A DNA stretch of 64,000 nt from Flavobacterium endoglycinae (GCF_017352115.1 NZ_CP071448.1:4004001-4068000); one strand, 5' to 3'. Counted from the first letter of the stretch, positions 17,568 through 27,120 are shown. The notes: generated from the letters alone by a model not told the origin. Program-made: numbers and translations.

Positions 17568-19139
17568 TTAGGAGTGAATGGATATTAATGGCAGAATACA
17601 TACGAATTTGCCGTCTTTTTCTGAAATTGTTAAATTGGTTCTGGAGTAAAAATTATAAATGCTCGATAAGTACTTTAAACCAAAATTAGTTCCTGGTTCG
17701 CTCTGAGCCTTTTTTTGAAGATTGTTGCTAATAATTACTTGGTTTTCTTGAATTAGAATTCCAGTAATTAACGGATTTTCCTGAGTTGCTCTATTGTGTT
17801 TAATGGCATTTTCGACCACTATCTGGAAAGCCAGATAGGGAATGTGTTTTTCTAAAGCCGTTTCGTTTTCAATCTTTATCGAAAAGAATAATTCTTCTTT
17901 AAAGCGTGTCTGCTGTAAAAAGATGTATTTCTCAATAAATAATAATTCGTCTTTTAACGGAACGATATTTTTTTGCGGCGGATCAATTAAATAACGATAA
18001 ATACGAGATAAGTTGAGTGTGAATTTCTGTGCTGTTTTTACATCACTTCCCACTAACATATACAGAGAGTTAAGCGAATTAAATAAAAAATGCGGATTAA
18101 TCTGCTCCTTTAATTGCTGAAGCTGCATAAGCGCTTTTTCTTTAACGATTTTTTCATTCTCTACGAGAAGTCGGTTTTTTTCTTTAATTGCAATTCCCTT
18201 TTCTCGATAAGCACGTCTGTTGGCATACGAGAACAAATAAAAAATAAGCAGAAGCATTACCGTTGTAATCGAATAAATCCATGTCGAATACTTTTTGATC
18301 GACGTTACATTTTCATCAACAACATTTTTTGGGAAATTTACACATATAAACCAATGTGAATTCTTAAGGTCTAATTTTTTGGTAAATCGGATAACGTCCA
18401 ATTTTAAATATTCAGACATCGTAACTCTTTTTACATAATCTTGCTTTTGGGTAAAGATTGTGTCGATTGAGCGGGTAGAAGAGATTTCATAAATATTTTT
18501 TCCTATAAAATTCGATTCGGGATGAAAAATACATCTTCCTGATTTATCAAAAATAAAAGCATAATTATTAGTCGATCTAATATCTAAAGTAGAAAAATAA
18601 GCAAGAAGTTTTTTTAAGCTGATGTCGTAACCATAACGTACTGTTGTGTTTTTTGAAGTGAGTTTAAAATAAATTCTCCAAACCCATTCTTTTCCCTGCG
18701 GAATAATAATGCTGATATGCTCTTGATCTTTATTTTTTTGAATAAAATCTACAGCATCTTTTTTTACAGCATCAGAAATTGAATCTGTTCCAAACTGAAT
18801 TTGATTATCGTTAATCTGAAACCAATTATCAGCTACTAATAAATTTATGTTTTGTACAGAAGACAATACATGTATGTTCGAAGCGAGATCTTCTGGTCTG
18901 CTTATTTTTAAAACGTGTTTAATTCGGTTTTCCTGTTCCAGAAATTTTGAAAATTCCTGCGACATGAATTCCTGTTTTTTTACGAAGTTACGCTGTGCCG
19001 TATCTTCATTTGCTTTCTCAGTAAGATCAGTAATTAAATTACTGAGCATGTAAACAGAAGAAACTGTAATAAGAATAGAAACGATGACGTAAATTACGAA
19101 GGCACGTTGTGATGTTATTTTTTTTAATCTAAATTTCAA
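17568..19139 (-). CDS. LytS-type sensor histidine kinase with periplasmic Cache domain
   Basis: 523 residues. TM1 about 13-33, a periplasmic Cache-like sensor about 40-280 (YAFIFDKSGRCIFHPESNFI), TM2 about 287-306, then a His_kinase domain: H-box NPHFLFNSLNSLYML near residue 350, N-box IVVENAIKHNR and G-box FGLKYLSSIY. This class pairs with LytTR regulators; the only one in the window is at 9242-10006, eight kilobases away and beyond the SusCD genes. It follows the ABC exporter gene by 17 bases. Ligand unknown, perhaps a small organic molecule as for other Cache sensors. Confidence 0.9.
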   Translation of the reverse strand: MKFRLKKITSQRAFVIYVIVSILITVSSVYMLSNLITDLTEKANEDTAQRNFVKKQEFMSQEFSKFLEQENRIKHVLKISRPEDLASNIHVLSSVQNINLLVADNWFQINDNQIQFGTDSISDAVKKDAVDFIQKNKDQEHISIIIPQGKEWVWRIYFKLTSKNTTVRYGYDISLKKLLAYFSTLDIRSTNNYAFIFDKSGRCIFHPESNFIGKNIYEISSTRSIDTIFTQKQDYVKRVTMSEYLKLDVIRFTKKLDLKNSHWFICVNFPKNVVDENVTSIKKYSTWIYSITTVMLLLIFYLFSYANRRAYREKGIAIKEKNRLLVENEKIVKEKALMQLQQLKEQINPHFLFNSLNSLYMLVGSDVKTAQKFTLNLSRIYRYLIDPPQKNIVPLKDELLFIEKYIFLQQTRFKEELFFSIKIENETALEKHIPYLAFQIVVENAIKHNRATQENPLITGILIQENQVIISNNLQKKAQSEPGTNFGLKYLSSIYNFYSRTNLTISEKDGKFVCILPLISIHS

Positions 19140-19156
19140 AAATGCGTATGTTTAAT

Positions 19157-20911
19157 CTAATTCGCTGCCGAAAACTGCGAATCATATAAGTTTTTATAAT
19201 AGCCGTCGGCTTTGGTTAATAATTCCTGATGTGTCCCTTGTTCTACAATTAAACCTTTGTCCATTACTACAATTTTATCGGCATTTACAATTGTAGCCAA
19301 ACGGTGTGCAATAATGATAGATGTTCTTCCTTTGGTAATCGTTTCGGTGGCGCGCTGAATTAATTCTTCAGAATAGGTATCGATTGACGAAGTCGCTTCA
19401 TCCAAAATCAAAATACTCGGATTGCTGACATACGAACGTAAAAATGCAATCAGCTGTCTTTGTCCTGACGAAAGCATAACACCGCGTTCTTTAACATCAA
19501 AATCATAATTGTCCGGAAGATTCATGATAAAATTATGAACTCCGATTTTTTTCGCAGCATCTATAACTTGTTCGCGGCTAATCTCTGGATTGTGAAGTGT
19601 GATATTATTGTAAATTGTATCGGCAAACAAAAACACATCTTGAAGAACTACCGCAATTTGTTTTCTAAGTGAAGCCAAAGTATAATTCTCGATATTGTGT
19701 CCGTCAATGCATATCGTTCCGCTGTTTATTTCATAAAAACGGTTCAATAAATTTATAATCGTAGATTTTCCTGCACCAGTCGAACCTACAATAGCAATTG
19801 TTTGTCCAGCAGAAACCGATAAATCAATTCCTTTTATAACTTCTTCTTCTGGAATGTACCCAAAACGAACATCTTTAAATTCGATGCTTCCTTCAAAATC
19901 TGGAGCTTCAATAGTTCCTGTATCTTGAATATGATCCTGCGTATCGATAATATCAAAAACACGATTGGCCGCAATCATTCCTAATTGCATCTCATTAAAT
20001 TTATCAGCAATTTGGCGTAGCGGATTAAACAACATTCCAATAAACATGGTGTATGAAAATAAATCTCCGAAAGTCGTAAAATTGTCTCCGTTTAAAATTT
20101 TAAATCCTCCAAAAACAACAACCAGACCTAAAGTAATCGATGAAATAATATCGGCAATAGGGAAGAAAATAGAGTTATATAAAATCGTTTTAATCCAAGC
20201 TACACGATGTTTGTCATTAATCACTCTAAAGTTTTCGGCTTCGATTTTTTCTCGGTTAAAAAGCTGTACGATTTTCATTCCCGTTACTCGTTCCTGAACA
20301 AATGAGTTCATGTTGGCAATTTGTGTTCGCACTTCTTCAAAAGCTACCTGCATTTTGCGTTGGAAAATTCTAGTAATGTAAACCAGAATTGGCATCGCAA
20401 CAACTACAATCCAGGTAAGTTTCCAGTTCATGTAAAACATAAAAATCAAAACCACGAGCATTTTCATCAAATCACTTATAATCATAAACAATCCCTGACT
20501 GAAAATACGAGCAATCGATTCAATATCCGAAACCGCTCTGGTTACCAATTGACCAACTGGAACCAAATCGAAATATTTCATTCTGAAACTCAAAATGTGT
20601 TTGAAAAGTTTGTTGCGAATATCTTTTACAATATCCTGTCCGAGCCAGTTCGCCCAATACACGAAATAAAACTGAGAGAAAACTTCCATCAGTAAAACTG
20701 CTCCCATTAAGATGATGTACATCAGCAGACCCATTTTATCATGAGTCTTGATATAGCCGTCAACCGTTTGCTTTAATAAGTAAGGGCGGAGTGCTGCAAA
20801 AATAGACAGCGATACGGCAAAAATAATGACACCGTAGTAACGCCATTTATAAGGTTTGGTATATTTTAAAATTCGTTTAAATAATCCAGTATCAAATGCT
20901 TTTGCTTTCAT
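19157..20911 (-). CDS. MsbA-like ABC exporter (fused membrane and ATPase domains)
   Basis: 584 residues. Six-helix membrane domain (about 20-320), then an ATPase domain with Walker A VGSTGAGKST near 372-381, signature LSSGQRQLIAF (LSSGQ variant of LSGGQ), Walker B ILILDEATSSID and the H-loop IIAHRLATI. It works as a dimer in the inner membrane. Lipid or drug export is likely; substrate cannot be told. It lies between truA and the LytS-type kinase, an arrangement suggesting a shared transcript rather than shared function. Confidence 0.93.
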   Translation of the reverse strand: MKAKAFDTGLFKRILKYTKPYKWRYYGVIIFAVSLSIFAALRPYLLKQTVDGYIKTHDKMGLLMYIILMGAVLLMEVFSQFYFVYWANWLGQDIVKDIRNKLFKHILSFRMKYFDLVPVGQLVTRAVSDIESIARIFSQGLFMIISDLMKMLVVLIFMFYMNWKLTWIVVVAMPILVYITRIFQRKMQVAFEEVRTQIANMNSFVQERVTGMKIVQLFNREKIEAENFRVINDKHRVAWIKTILYNSIFFPIADIISSITLGLVVVFGGFKILNGDNFTTFGDLFSYTMFIGMLFNPLRQIADKFNEMQLGMIAANRVFDIIDTQDHIQDTGTIEAPDFEGSIEFKDVRFGYIPEEEVIKGIDLSVSAGQTIAIVGSTGAGKSTIINLLNRFYEINSGTICIDGHNIENYTLASLRKQIAVVLQDVFLFADTIYNNITLHNPEISREQVIDAAKKIGVHNFIMNLPDNYDFDVKERGVMLSSGQRQLIAFLRSYVSNPSILILDEATSSIDTYSEELIQRATETITKGRTSIIIAHRLATIVNADKIVVMDKGLIVEQGTHQELLTKADGYYKNLYDSQFSAAN

Positions 20912-20996
20912 TTATTTTTTTTAGTGCTGTAAGTTTTAGGCAATACGTGTAACATTAATGTTAACGCCAAACTGCTTATACCGTAAAACTTACGGC

Positions 20997-21731
20997 TTAT
21001 AAATAATCGTAATAAATATTGGTTAAATATAAACCATGCGCCGGAACCGAAAATCCGGCTTTTTCTCTGCTTTTACTGGCAATGATAGTTTCAAAATCTG
21101 CCAGCGTGATTTTGTGTAAACCTATATTAATAAGTGTTCCTACAATGGCACGAACCATATTTCGTAAAAAGCGGTTAGCCGAAATCGTAAAAACCAATTT
21201 GTTATTTTCTTGTTTCCAATATGCCTCAAAAATCGTGCAGTCAAAAGTATTGACATCCGTATTTACTTTCGAAAAACACTGAAAATCGGTATGTTTCAAT
21301 AAAATCTTTGCGGCTTCATTCATCATATTGACATCCAATTTTTGGTTTACATACCAGCTCAATCCTTCTAAAAACGGATTTTTTACAGTATTAATATGAT
21401 ATTCATAAGTTCTTTTTGTGGCATCAAATCTACAATGTGCATCATCATGAACCGGAATAATATTAAAAACAGCAATATCCTTTGGTAAAAATGAATTGAG
21501 TTTGTGAACCAAAACCGAAATGTCTAAAGGAGTTTCAAAATCAAAATGGCCATACATTTCAGAAGCGTGAACTCCGCTATCAGTTCTTCCAGCTCCCATA
21601 ACATTTATCGTTGAATTTAATAAAACAGAAAGTGCTTTATTTAAAGTTTCCTGAACAGAAGGAGCATTAGGTTGAAACTGCCAGCCGTTGTACTGCGTTC
21701 CGTTGTAAGCAAATTGAATAAAATATCTCAT
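20997..21731 (-). CDS. truA: tRNA pseudouridine(38-40) synthase
   Basis: 244 residues, standard TruA length. Converts uridines 38-40 in the anticodon arm to pseudouridine. Catalytic D51 sits in GAGRTDSGVHA; RFLRNMVRAIVGTLINIG near 185-202 is the second TruA signature. Cytoplasmic. First gene of the minus-strand run leading into the ABC exporter (85-base gap). Its start lies just beyond a repeat that carries a TACCTTTG promoter box. Confidence 0.97.
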   Translation of the reverse strand: MRYFIQFAYNGTQYNGWQFQPNAPSVQETLNKALSVLLNSTINVMGAGRTDSGVHASEMYGHFDFETPLDISVLVHKLNSFLPKDIAVFNIIPVHDDAHCRFDATKRTYEYHINTVKNPFLEGLSWYVNQKLDVNMMNEAAKILLKHTDFQCFSKVNTDVNTFDCTIFEAYWKQENNKLVFTISANRFLRNMVRAIVGTLINIGLHKITLADFETIIASKSREKAGFSVPAHGLYLTNIYYDYL

Positions 21732-21740
21732 TTTAAGGGA

Positions 21741-21776
21741 CAGAGGTTCTAAAGGAGCAAAGGTACAAAGGTTTTT
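21741..21776 (-). promoter_or_regulatory. Promoter-bearing repeat in front of truA
   Basis: Minus strand: ACCTTTGTACCTTTG then GAACCTCTG and CCTTAAAATG (the truA start). TACCTTTG at 21758-21765 fits the Bacteroidetes -7 box TAnnTTTG. Nearly the same block, in the same orientation relative to the gene, precedes the phosphodiesterase at 24224-24258; the two face each other around the flotillin gene. Confidence 0.5.
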
Positions 21777-22122
21777 TTTAAAAGCTGCTAAGGTTCTGAG
21801 ATACTAAGGTTCTAAGTTTTTCTTTCAATTATGGTAAACAAATTATACCTATTATATATAGATGTAATATTTTGAAAATGATTTAAACCATTATAATAAA
21901 AATCCAAAAACAAAAACCGAGACCCTTAGTCTCTTAAAAGCTCCAAATAGTGTTAAAACCGATCAAAACCTAAAATACAAATCATAGTTTGTTTAGCTGA
22001 AAATGAGGTCAGAAATTGACAATTCCAACGATGTAGAATAAAACTTTTTTTAACATTTTTAGGAAGAAAATTCCAAATGTTAATTTTTAAAATATTTCAT
22101 TTTAACAGTTCGTATTTCTCCT
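21777..22122. other. Intergenic spacer between truA and flotillin
   Basis: No gene seen. It holds a degenerate AAGGTTCTGAG / AAGGTTCTAAG repeat at about 21788-21812 (same family as at 28955 and 29052) and a short GAGACCC..GTCTC inverted repeat near 21920. The rest is AT-rich with no recognised element. Confidence 0.5.
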
Positions 22123-22130
22123 ATGTTTGT
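22123..22130 (+). promoter_or_regulatory. Putative -7 box of the flotillin gene
   Basis: TATGTTTG matches TAnnTTTG and ends 20 bases before the ATG. A clear TTTG at the -33 position is missing (CATTTT instead). Confidence 0.4.
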
Positions 22131-22150
22131 ACCACTAAATATCAAAAACT

Positions 22151-24067
22151 ATGAATGAAATTACCTCTTATTGGTGGATACTGTTAATAGTATTTGCCAT
22201 ACTTTTTTACAAATTTATTTTACGCGTTTTCTTCGGAATGGTAATAGTTCCCGAAGATAAAATTGGTTTAGTAACCAAAAAATTCGTTTTGTTTGGTGCC
22301 GACAAATCTTTACCCGACGGCCGAATTATTGCCACAAAAGGCGAGGCTGGTTATCAGGCGAAAACACTTGCCCCAGGCTTGTATTGGGGAATGTGGATCT
22401 GGCAGTATTCAATAGATATGACCAGTTTTACATTGATTCCAGAAGGGAAAATTGGATTGGTTTTAAGTAAGGATGGAAAAGAAATTCCAACCGGACGAAT
22501 TCTGGCAAGAAGAGTTGAAAGTGACAACTTTCAAGATGCTACAGCGTTTTTGGACAATGGTGGTCAAAAAGGACGTCAGACTGCTTTTATTACAACAGGA
22601 TCATATCGTATTAATACATTCTTGTTTGAGATTGTAATTACAGATCAAATTAAGATTTACGAAAACATGATTGGGATTGTAACGGCGCTTGATGGAGAAC
22701 CCATTCCGCAGGGACAAATTGCTGGTAAATTTGTTGAAGACCACAATAACTTTCAGGATTTTGATAAGTTCCTTGAACATGGCGGAAATCGTGGTTTGCA
22801 ACCACAGGTTATGCTTGCTGGATCCTACTATATTAATACTTGGGGAATCTTGATTGAACAGAATCCAATGACAGATGTGCCAATTGGTTATGTGGGAGTT
22901 GTGATTTCTTATATTGGCGAAGATGGTCAAGATGTTACTGGAGATACTTTTAAACACGGAAATATTGTTTCAAAAGGACAGCGAGGCGTTTGGATGGAAC
23001 CGTTTGGTCCTGGAAAATACGCTTTGAATAAATACACAACAAAACTAGAAGCAGTTCCTACTACTAACTTAGTTTTAAACTGGGCAAATGCAAGAAGCGA
23101 ATCGCATGATTTAGATAAAAACCTGTCGACAATTACCGTTCGATCAAAAGATGGTTTCCCATTTAATCTGGATGTTGCACAGATTATTCATGTGCCAGCT
23201 GCAGAAGCACCGAAAGTAATTGCTCGATTTGGAAGCATGAACAATCTTGTTTCTCAGGTTTTAGAACCTACTATTGGTAACTATTTTAGAAACTCGGCTC
23301 AGGATAGCGATGTAATTTCGTTTTTAACAACGAGAAAAGAACGTCAGGAATCAGCAAAAAATCATATTAAACTGGTTTTGGATGAATATAACGTAAATGC
23401 AGTTGATACCTTAATTGGAGATATTGTTCCGCCAGATTCGTTAATGAAAACTTTGACCGACAGAAAACTGGCGGAAGAGGAGCAAAAAACGTATCAAACC
23501 CAAAGAATGGCACAAGAACAACGTCAGGGAATGGAAAAAGAAACGGCAATTGCAGATATGCAGAAAGAAATTGTACGTGCATCGCAAAGTGTTGAAATCG
23601 CACAGCGTACAGCAGATGCTACTGTTAAGAAAGCAGAAGGAGATGCAACCAGTTTAAAATTAAATGTAAATGCCGAAGCTGAAGCTACAAAAATGCGTGC
23701 CAATGCCGAAGCAGAAGCAACCAAAGCAAGAGCAGGAGCACAGGCAGAAGCAACAAGATTAAATGCCAGTGCAGAAGCCGAAAAAATCTCAAAAACCGGT
23801 TTGGCTGAAGCAGAGAAAATTATGGCAATTGGTAAATCAACTGCCGAAGCGTACCAATTGCAAGTTAGTGCCATGGGCGGCGACAACTTTACCCGTTATA
23901 AAGTTACCGAAGAAATTGGTAAAGGAAACATCAAAGTGATTCCAGATGTATTGATTACTGGAAACGGTGGTTCTGATGGTTCTATCAGCGGATTATTGGG
24001 ATTAAAACTAATGGAAATGATGGATACCAAAGAATTAAAAGACGGTAAAAATTCTAAAAAACAATAA
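22151..24067 (+). CDS. Flotillin-like SPFH membrane scaffold protein
   Basis: 638 residues. One N-terminal membrane segment (YWWILLIVFAILFYKFILRV, about 7-26), repeated SPFH/band-7 segments with three copies of an IxxEDKIGLVxx-type unit in the first 300 residues, the main SPFH domain about 300-430, then an Ala/Glu-rich coiled coil (about 470-580; repeated A-E-A-x-A-x-x-x-x-A) typical of flotillins. It likely forms oligomeric microdomains in the inner membrane. Longer than most bacterial flotillins (about 500) because of the N-terminal repeats. A partner NfeD-like gene is not adjacent. Confidence 0.88.
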   Translation: MNEITSYWWILLIVFAILFYKFILRVFFGMVIVPEDKIGLVTKKFVLFGADKSLPDGRIIATKGEAGYQAKTLAPGLYWGMWIWQYSIDMTSFTLIPEGKIGLVLSKDGKEIPTGRILARRVESDNFQDATAFLDNGGQKGRQTAFITTGSYRINTFLFEIVITDQIKIYENMIGIVTALDGEPIPQGQIAGKFVEDHNNFQDFDKFLEHGGNRGLQPQVMLAGSYYINTWGILIEQNPMTDVPIGYVGVVISYIGEDGQDVTGDTFKHGNIVSKGQRGVWMEPFGPGKYALNKYTTKLEAVPTTNLVLNWANARSESHDLDKNLSTITVRSKDGFPFNLDVAQIIHVPAAEAPKVIARFGSMNNLVSQVLEPTIGNYFRNSAQDSDVISFLTTRKERQESAKNHIKLVLDEYNVNAVDTLIGDIVPPDSLMKTLTDRKLAEEEQKTYQTQRMAQEQRQGMEKETAIADMQKEIVRASQSVEIAQRTADATVKKAEGDATSLKLNVNAEAEATKMRANAEAEATKARAGAQAEATRLNASAEAEKISKTGLAEAEKIMAIGKSTAEAYQLQVSAMGGDNFTRYKVTEEIGKGNIKVIPDVLITGNGGSDGSISGLLGLKLMEMMDTKELKDGKNSKKQ

Positions 24068-24128
24068 TTATTTTTAAAGAGACCTAACAGGTTTTTAAAA
24101 TCTATTAGGTTTGGGATCAGCATATTTT

Positions 24129-24163
24129 TAAATCCGATTTGTGAAAACAAATCGGATTTTTTT
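24129..24163 (+). terminator. Terminator of the flotillin gene
   Basis: AAATCCGATTTGT / ACAAATCGGATTT with GAAA loop and T-run on the plus strand, 62 bases past the stop. Same core as at 1867. Confidence 0.8.
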
Positions 24164-24208
24164 GATTTAAATTTTTCATTCAGAAAAAAAACTTTGTTAC
24201 TTTGAACC

Positions 24209-24258
24209 TTTGTCCCTACAAAGAAAAACCTTTGTACCTTTGTCACACAAAACCTCTG
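24209..24258 (+). promoter_or_regulatory. Promoter-bearing repeat in front of the phosphodiesterase
   Basis: TTTG (24209-24212), 22 bases, TACCTTTG (24235-24242), then ACCTCTG and CCTTAAAAAATG at the start codon of the phosphodiesterase. Bases 24224-24258 are an inverted, imperfect copy of the block before truA. Confidence 0.5.
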
Positions 24259-24269
24259 CACCTTAAAAA

Positions 24270-24764
24270 ATGACTAAGATCCTTCTCCTTTCAGATACTC
24301 ACAGCCACATCGATGATACTATTTTAAAATATGTCGCTCAAGCAGATGAAGTGTGGCATGCAGGAGATATTGGAGATTTGAACGTTACCGATACCATAAA
24401 AAAGCTAAAACCATTGAGATGTGTCTATGGTAATATTGACGATGCAAAAGCCAGAATTGAATTTCCGCTTCATAACCGGTTTATGTGTGAAGATGTTTCT
24501 GTTTGGATTACCCACATTGGAGGTTATCCGGGAAAATATAATCCGGCAATACGAGAAGAAATGGCCTTGAATCCGCCGAAATTATTTATCTGCGGACATT
24601 CGCATATATTGAAAGTGATATTTGATAAAAAGAATAATCTTCTGCATATGAATCCCGGAGCAGCAGGAAAAAGTGGTTTTCATCAAATGCGAACAATGCT
24701 TCGTTTCGTAATTGAAGGTGATAAAATAAAAGATCTGGAAATTATCGAGATTGGTAAAAAATAA
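24270..24764 (+). CDS. YfcE/MJ0936-type metallophosphoesterase
   Basis: 164 residues, the size of small calcineurin-like phosphodiesterases. Metal ligands: LLLSDTHSH (D8, H10), HAGDIGD (H and D near 33), YGNIDD (N near 55), WITHIGGYPG (H near 83), FICGHSHI (H near 110-112). Cytoplasmic phosphodiesterase; natural substrate unknown. It ends 2 bases from the convergent kinase gene. Confidence 0.92.
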   Translation: MTKILLLSDTHSHIDDTILKYVAQADEVWHAGDIGDLNVTDTIKKLKPLRCVYGNIDDAKARIEFPLHNRFMCEDVSVWITHIGGYPGKYNPAIREEMALNPPKLFICGHSHILKVIFDKKNNLLHMNPGAAGKSGFHQMRTMLRFVIEGDKIKDLEIIEIGKK

Positions 24765-24766
24765 AT

Positions 24767-25675
24767 TTACGAAATCGGAACTTTTATTTTGATAGAAGTA
24801 CCGCTGTTTTCATCAGGTCTTGAAATAATAGAGAAAGTACCTTTTAGTTTTTTAATTCTCACTCGGATTCGGTTTAAGCCAAAACCTTCGATTTCATCTA
24901 TTTTTTCGGCATTAAAACCTTTGCCGTTATCATGAATAATGATGATTAATTTATTATGATGTTCGTGCAGTGAAATTTGCGCTTTCTGGGCACCGCTGTG
25001 TCTGATAATATTACTGCACAATTCTGAAATAATAAAATACAGTTTCATTTCAAATTTTTCGGAATAACGTGTTTCTGTAGAAAGCGAACTTGAAAATCGA
25101 AACTGGATATCTGAATTTGAATTCTTTTCGCATAAATCTTCTAATGCGTAAATTAGCCCAAAACGCACCAAAAGAGTAGGAATCAGATCGTGGGAAATGT
25201 CACGTAAAAGATCGTGCGCTTCCTGTAAAATTGCTTTGGCTTTTTGAATTTCTTCGGATTGAATATTATTCTTAGCTGTAAAGACATTCAAATGCAGTCC
25301 AGCAGAAGACAAAAGCGAATTAACATTGTCATGAAGGAATGAAGCTATTTTTTTCTGTTCGGTTTCCTGACTGTCAATTCCTGCATCAATAACATTTAAG
25401 AGTATTTTTTGCTTGGTATCTTTCCGCTTTATTTTTTGTTTCAGTTTATTGTTTTGATACACATAATAGAAAAGAAAAAATAATAGAATAATCAGTATGA
25501 TAGATAAACTTACCACTTTTTTATTTCGAAGCTGTTCCAGTTTTTGATTTTTAGAAACAGTTGTTTTTTCTACATTTTGCTGTGCCACATAATTTGGATC
25601 AGCCGAAGAAAGCTGCGCGGCCTTTGTCCCGTTGAAAGTAAAAAAGAGAAATAAAATGAAAATTCTAATAAACAT
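24767..25675 (-). CDS. NarL-type sensor histidine kinase (short sensor)
   Basis: 302 residues. Signal-like N-terminus, short extracytoplasmic segment (about 20-52), one membrane helix (54-73), dimerisation/phosphoacceptor box with H115 (ASFLHDNVNSLLSSAG), then a HATPase domain with N-box ELCSNIIRHSG, DNGKGF and FGLNRIRVRIKKL. It lacks the TPR repeats often seen in related Flavobacterium kinases; the tiny sensor suggests it reads another membrane protein or membrane state. Second gene after its LuxR-type regulator (21-base gap). Confidence 0.9.
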   Translation of the reverse strand: MFIRIFILFLFFTFNGTKAAQLSSADPNYVAQQNVEKTTVSKNQKLEQLRNKKVVSLSIILIILLFFLFYYVYQNNKLKQKIKRKDTKQKILLNVIDAGIDSQETEQKKIASFLHDNVNSLLSSAGLHLNVFTAKNNIQSEEIQKAKAILQEAHDLLRDISHDLIPTLLVRFGLIYALEDLCEKNSNSDIQFRFSSSLSTETRYSEKFEMKLYFIISELCSNIIRHSGAQKAQISLHEHHNKLIIIIHDNGKGFNAEKIDEIEGFGLNRIRVRIKKLKGTFSIISRPDENSGTSIKIKVPIS

Positions 25676-25696
25676 AAACTGAATTTTTTATCGAAT

Positions 25697-26359
25697 TTAT
25701 GGGTTAATCAAATTGTTTTTTAAAGCATATTTTACCAGTCCGATAGTGTTTTTGATATTCAGCTTTTTCATAATGTTTTTGCGGTGAGTTTCCACGGTGT
25801 TTTGACTTATAAAAAGCTGTTCACTAATTTCTTTCCCGCTATATTCCAAGCAAATTAAAGTCACGATTTCCATTTCCCGCGGACTTAAAACAGGATTTTC
25901 GATTAAAACATTTTTATTTAGTTTGGGATTGTTCTTTGAAAAGATGCTGAAGATTTTTTCCCTCACAGCATCCGAAAAATATTCCTGTCCTTGATTGACA
26001 GCAATAATGGCTTCAATGATATTTTCGCCGGCACATTTTTTAGTCAGATATCCTTTTGCACCTAATTTCATTACTTCTTTTATGATTTTCAAATCATCAT
26101 AACTCGATAAAATAATGACTTTACAGGGAAACTCTTTCTGAGTAAATTCTTTTAATACTTCGATACCATCTTTTTGAGGCATACTAATGTCAAGAATTAA
26201 AATATCGGCTTCATCTTTAACCACATCATCATATATAGATAAACCATTCAATGAACTGCCCACAACTTCAAAATTTGGAACGGTTTGAAGTAAGTTGCTC
26301 AATCCATCAATAAGTACTTGATGATCATCAGCAAGATGTATTTTAATTTTATCTGACAT
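25697..26359 (-). CDS. NarL/LuxR-type response regulator
   Basis: 220 residues. Receiver domain with D11/D12, phosphoacceptor D57 (ADILILDISMPQKDG) and K near 109 (KGYLTKKCAGE); C-terminal LuxR helix-turn-helix (LSPREMEIVTLICLEYSGKE, then FISQNTVETHRKNIMKKL). Cotranscribed with and probably phosphorylated by the kinase just downstream. Target genes are not evident from the window. Confidence 0.94.
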   Translation of the reverse strand: MSDKIKIHLADDHQVLIDGLSNLLQTVPNFEVVGSSLNGLSIYDDVVKDEADILILDISMPQKDGIEVLKEFTQKEFPCKVIILSSYDDLKIIKEVMKLGAKGYLTKKCAGENIIEAIIAVNQGQEYFSDAVREKIFSIFSKNNPKLNKNVLIENPVLSPREMEIVTLICLEYSGKEISEQLFISQNTVETHRKNIMKKLNIKNTIGLVKYALKNNLINP

Positions 26360-26463
26360 AATTGTTTTTGGTACAAAAATGCAAATTTATGAAAAAATTA
26401 TCTTACAAAATGGTTTTGCGGCTGATTTTAATGAGACTTGAAAAAGAAGAGTTTATTCCATAA

Positions 26464-26490
26464 AAAAACCCGAATAAAAATTCGGGTTTT
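26464..26490 (-). terminator. Terminator of the DUF4293 gene
   Basis: AAACCCGAAT / ATTCGGGTTT hairpin with a T-run on the minus strand, 28 bases past the stop. Confidence 0.8.
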
Positions 26491-26518
26491 CGTCGCACAA
26501 AAAATTAAGTTTATAGGT

Positions 26519-26935
26519 TTATCTCAAACGATCTACAGATTTTACAAGATCTTCATCCTTCTTGATGGCCTTATTAGCTAAAACTAATAACACGATAGAA
26601 ACAATCGGCATGAACATCCCAATACCTTTCTCAGAAACAGCGTTAACCGTTTCTCCAGATAAATTTAGAGAGCGATATAGAAATAATCCTAACAAAATTA
26701 AGTTTAATATTATGTTCAGTCTGTTCATCACAAACTGATTTTGTCTTTTTTTGAATGATATAATACTAACGATTGTAAGCATTGTGCTTAATGCTAGCAA
26801 TACTGAGTAAACCTGGTCTTGCATGAAGTAAAAAGGCTTACCTGTATTTAATGTCCAAAGAGGCATAAAAAACAGTAAAACCCCAGTAACTACAAAGGCA
26901 AGAATTAAATATACGGTCTGAATTCGCTGTAACAT
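26519..26935 (-). CDS. DUF4293 family membrane protein
   Basis: 138 residues with four predicted membrane helices. The start MLQRIQTVYLILAFVVTGVL is characteristic of DUF4293, a family of Bacteroidetes inner-membrane proteins of unknown function. Divergent from rho; this gene pair order is common in Flavobacterium. Start chosen at the first ATG because the signature begins there. Confidence 0.9.
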   Translation of the reverse strand: MLQRIQTVYLILAFVVTGVLLFFMPLWTLNTGKPFYFMQDQVYSVLLALSTMLTIVSIISFKKRQNQFVMNRLNIILNLILLGLFLYRSLNLSGETVNAVSEKGIGMFMPIVSIVLLVLANKAIKKDEDLVKSVDRLR

Positions 26936-26982
26936 AACTTGAAATTGTTTTACAAAAATATATTTTCTTTTTTTAAAATACT

Positions 26983-27013
26983 ATTGTATGATTAAATTTT
27001 ATTCGTATTATTG
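26983..27013 (+). promoter_or_regulatory. Putative rho promoter
   Basis: ATTG (26983-26986), 19 bases, TATTATTG (27006-27013; one mismatch to TAnnTTTG). This gives a leader of about 100 bases before the rho ATG, long enough for autoregulation as known for rho in other bacteria. Confidence 0.45.
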
Positions 27014-27120
27014 CATCAAAATACCGTAAGCACTTCATACTCTGCGGTCAATTGAAAAAAAATATCTACCTATTCTTTTTACAGTATTTCCTTTAAAATA
27101 ATTAAACTCATAGAACATTC

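Noticed and set aside
23524..23886. 120-codon antisense frame within the flotillin coiled coil
   Set aside because: It is the mirror of an Ala/Glu repeat region, giving an artificial Ser/Ala-rich protein.
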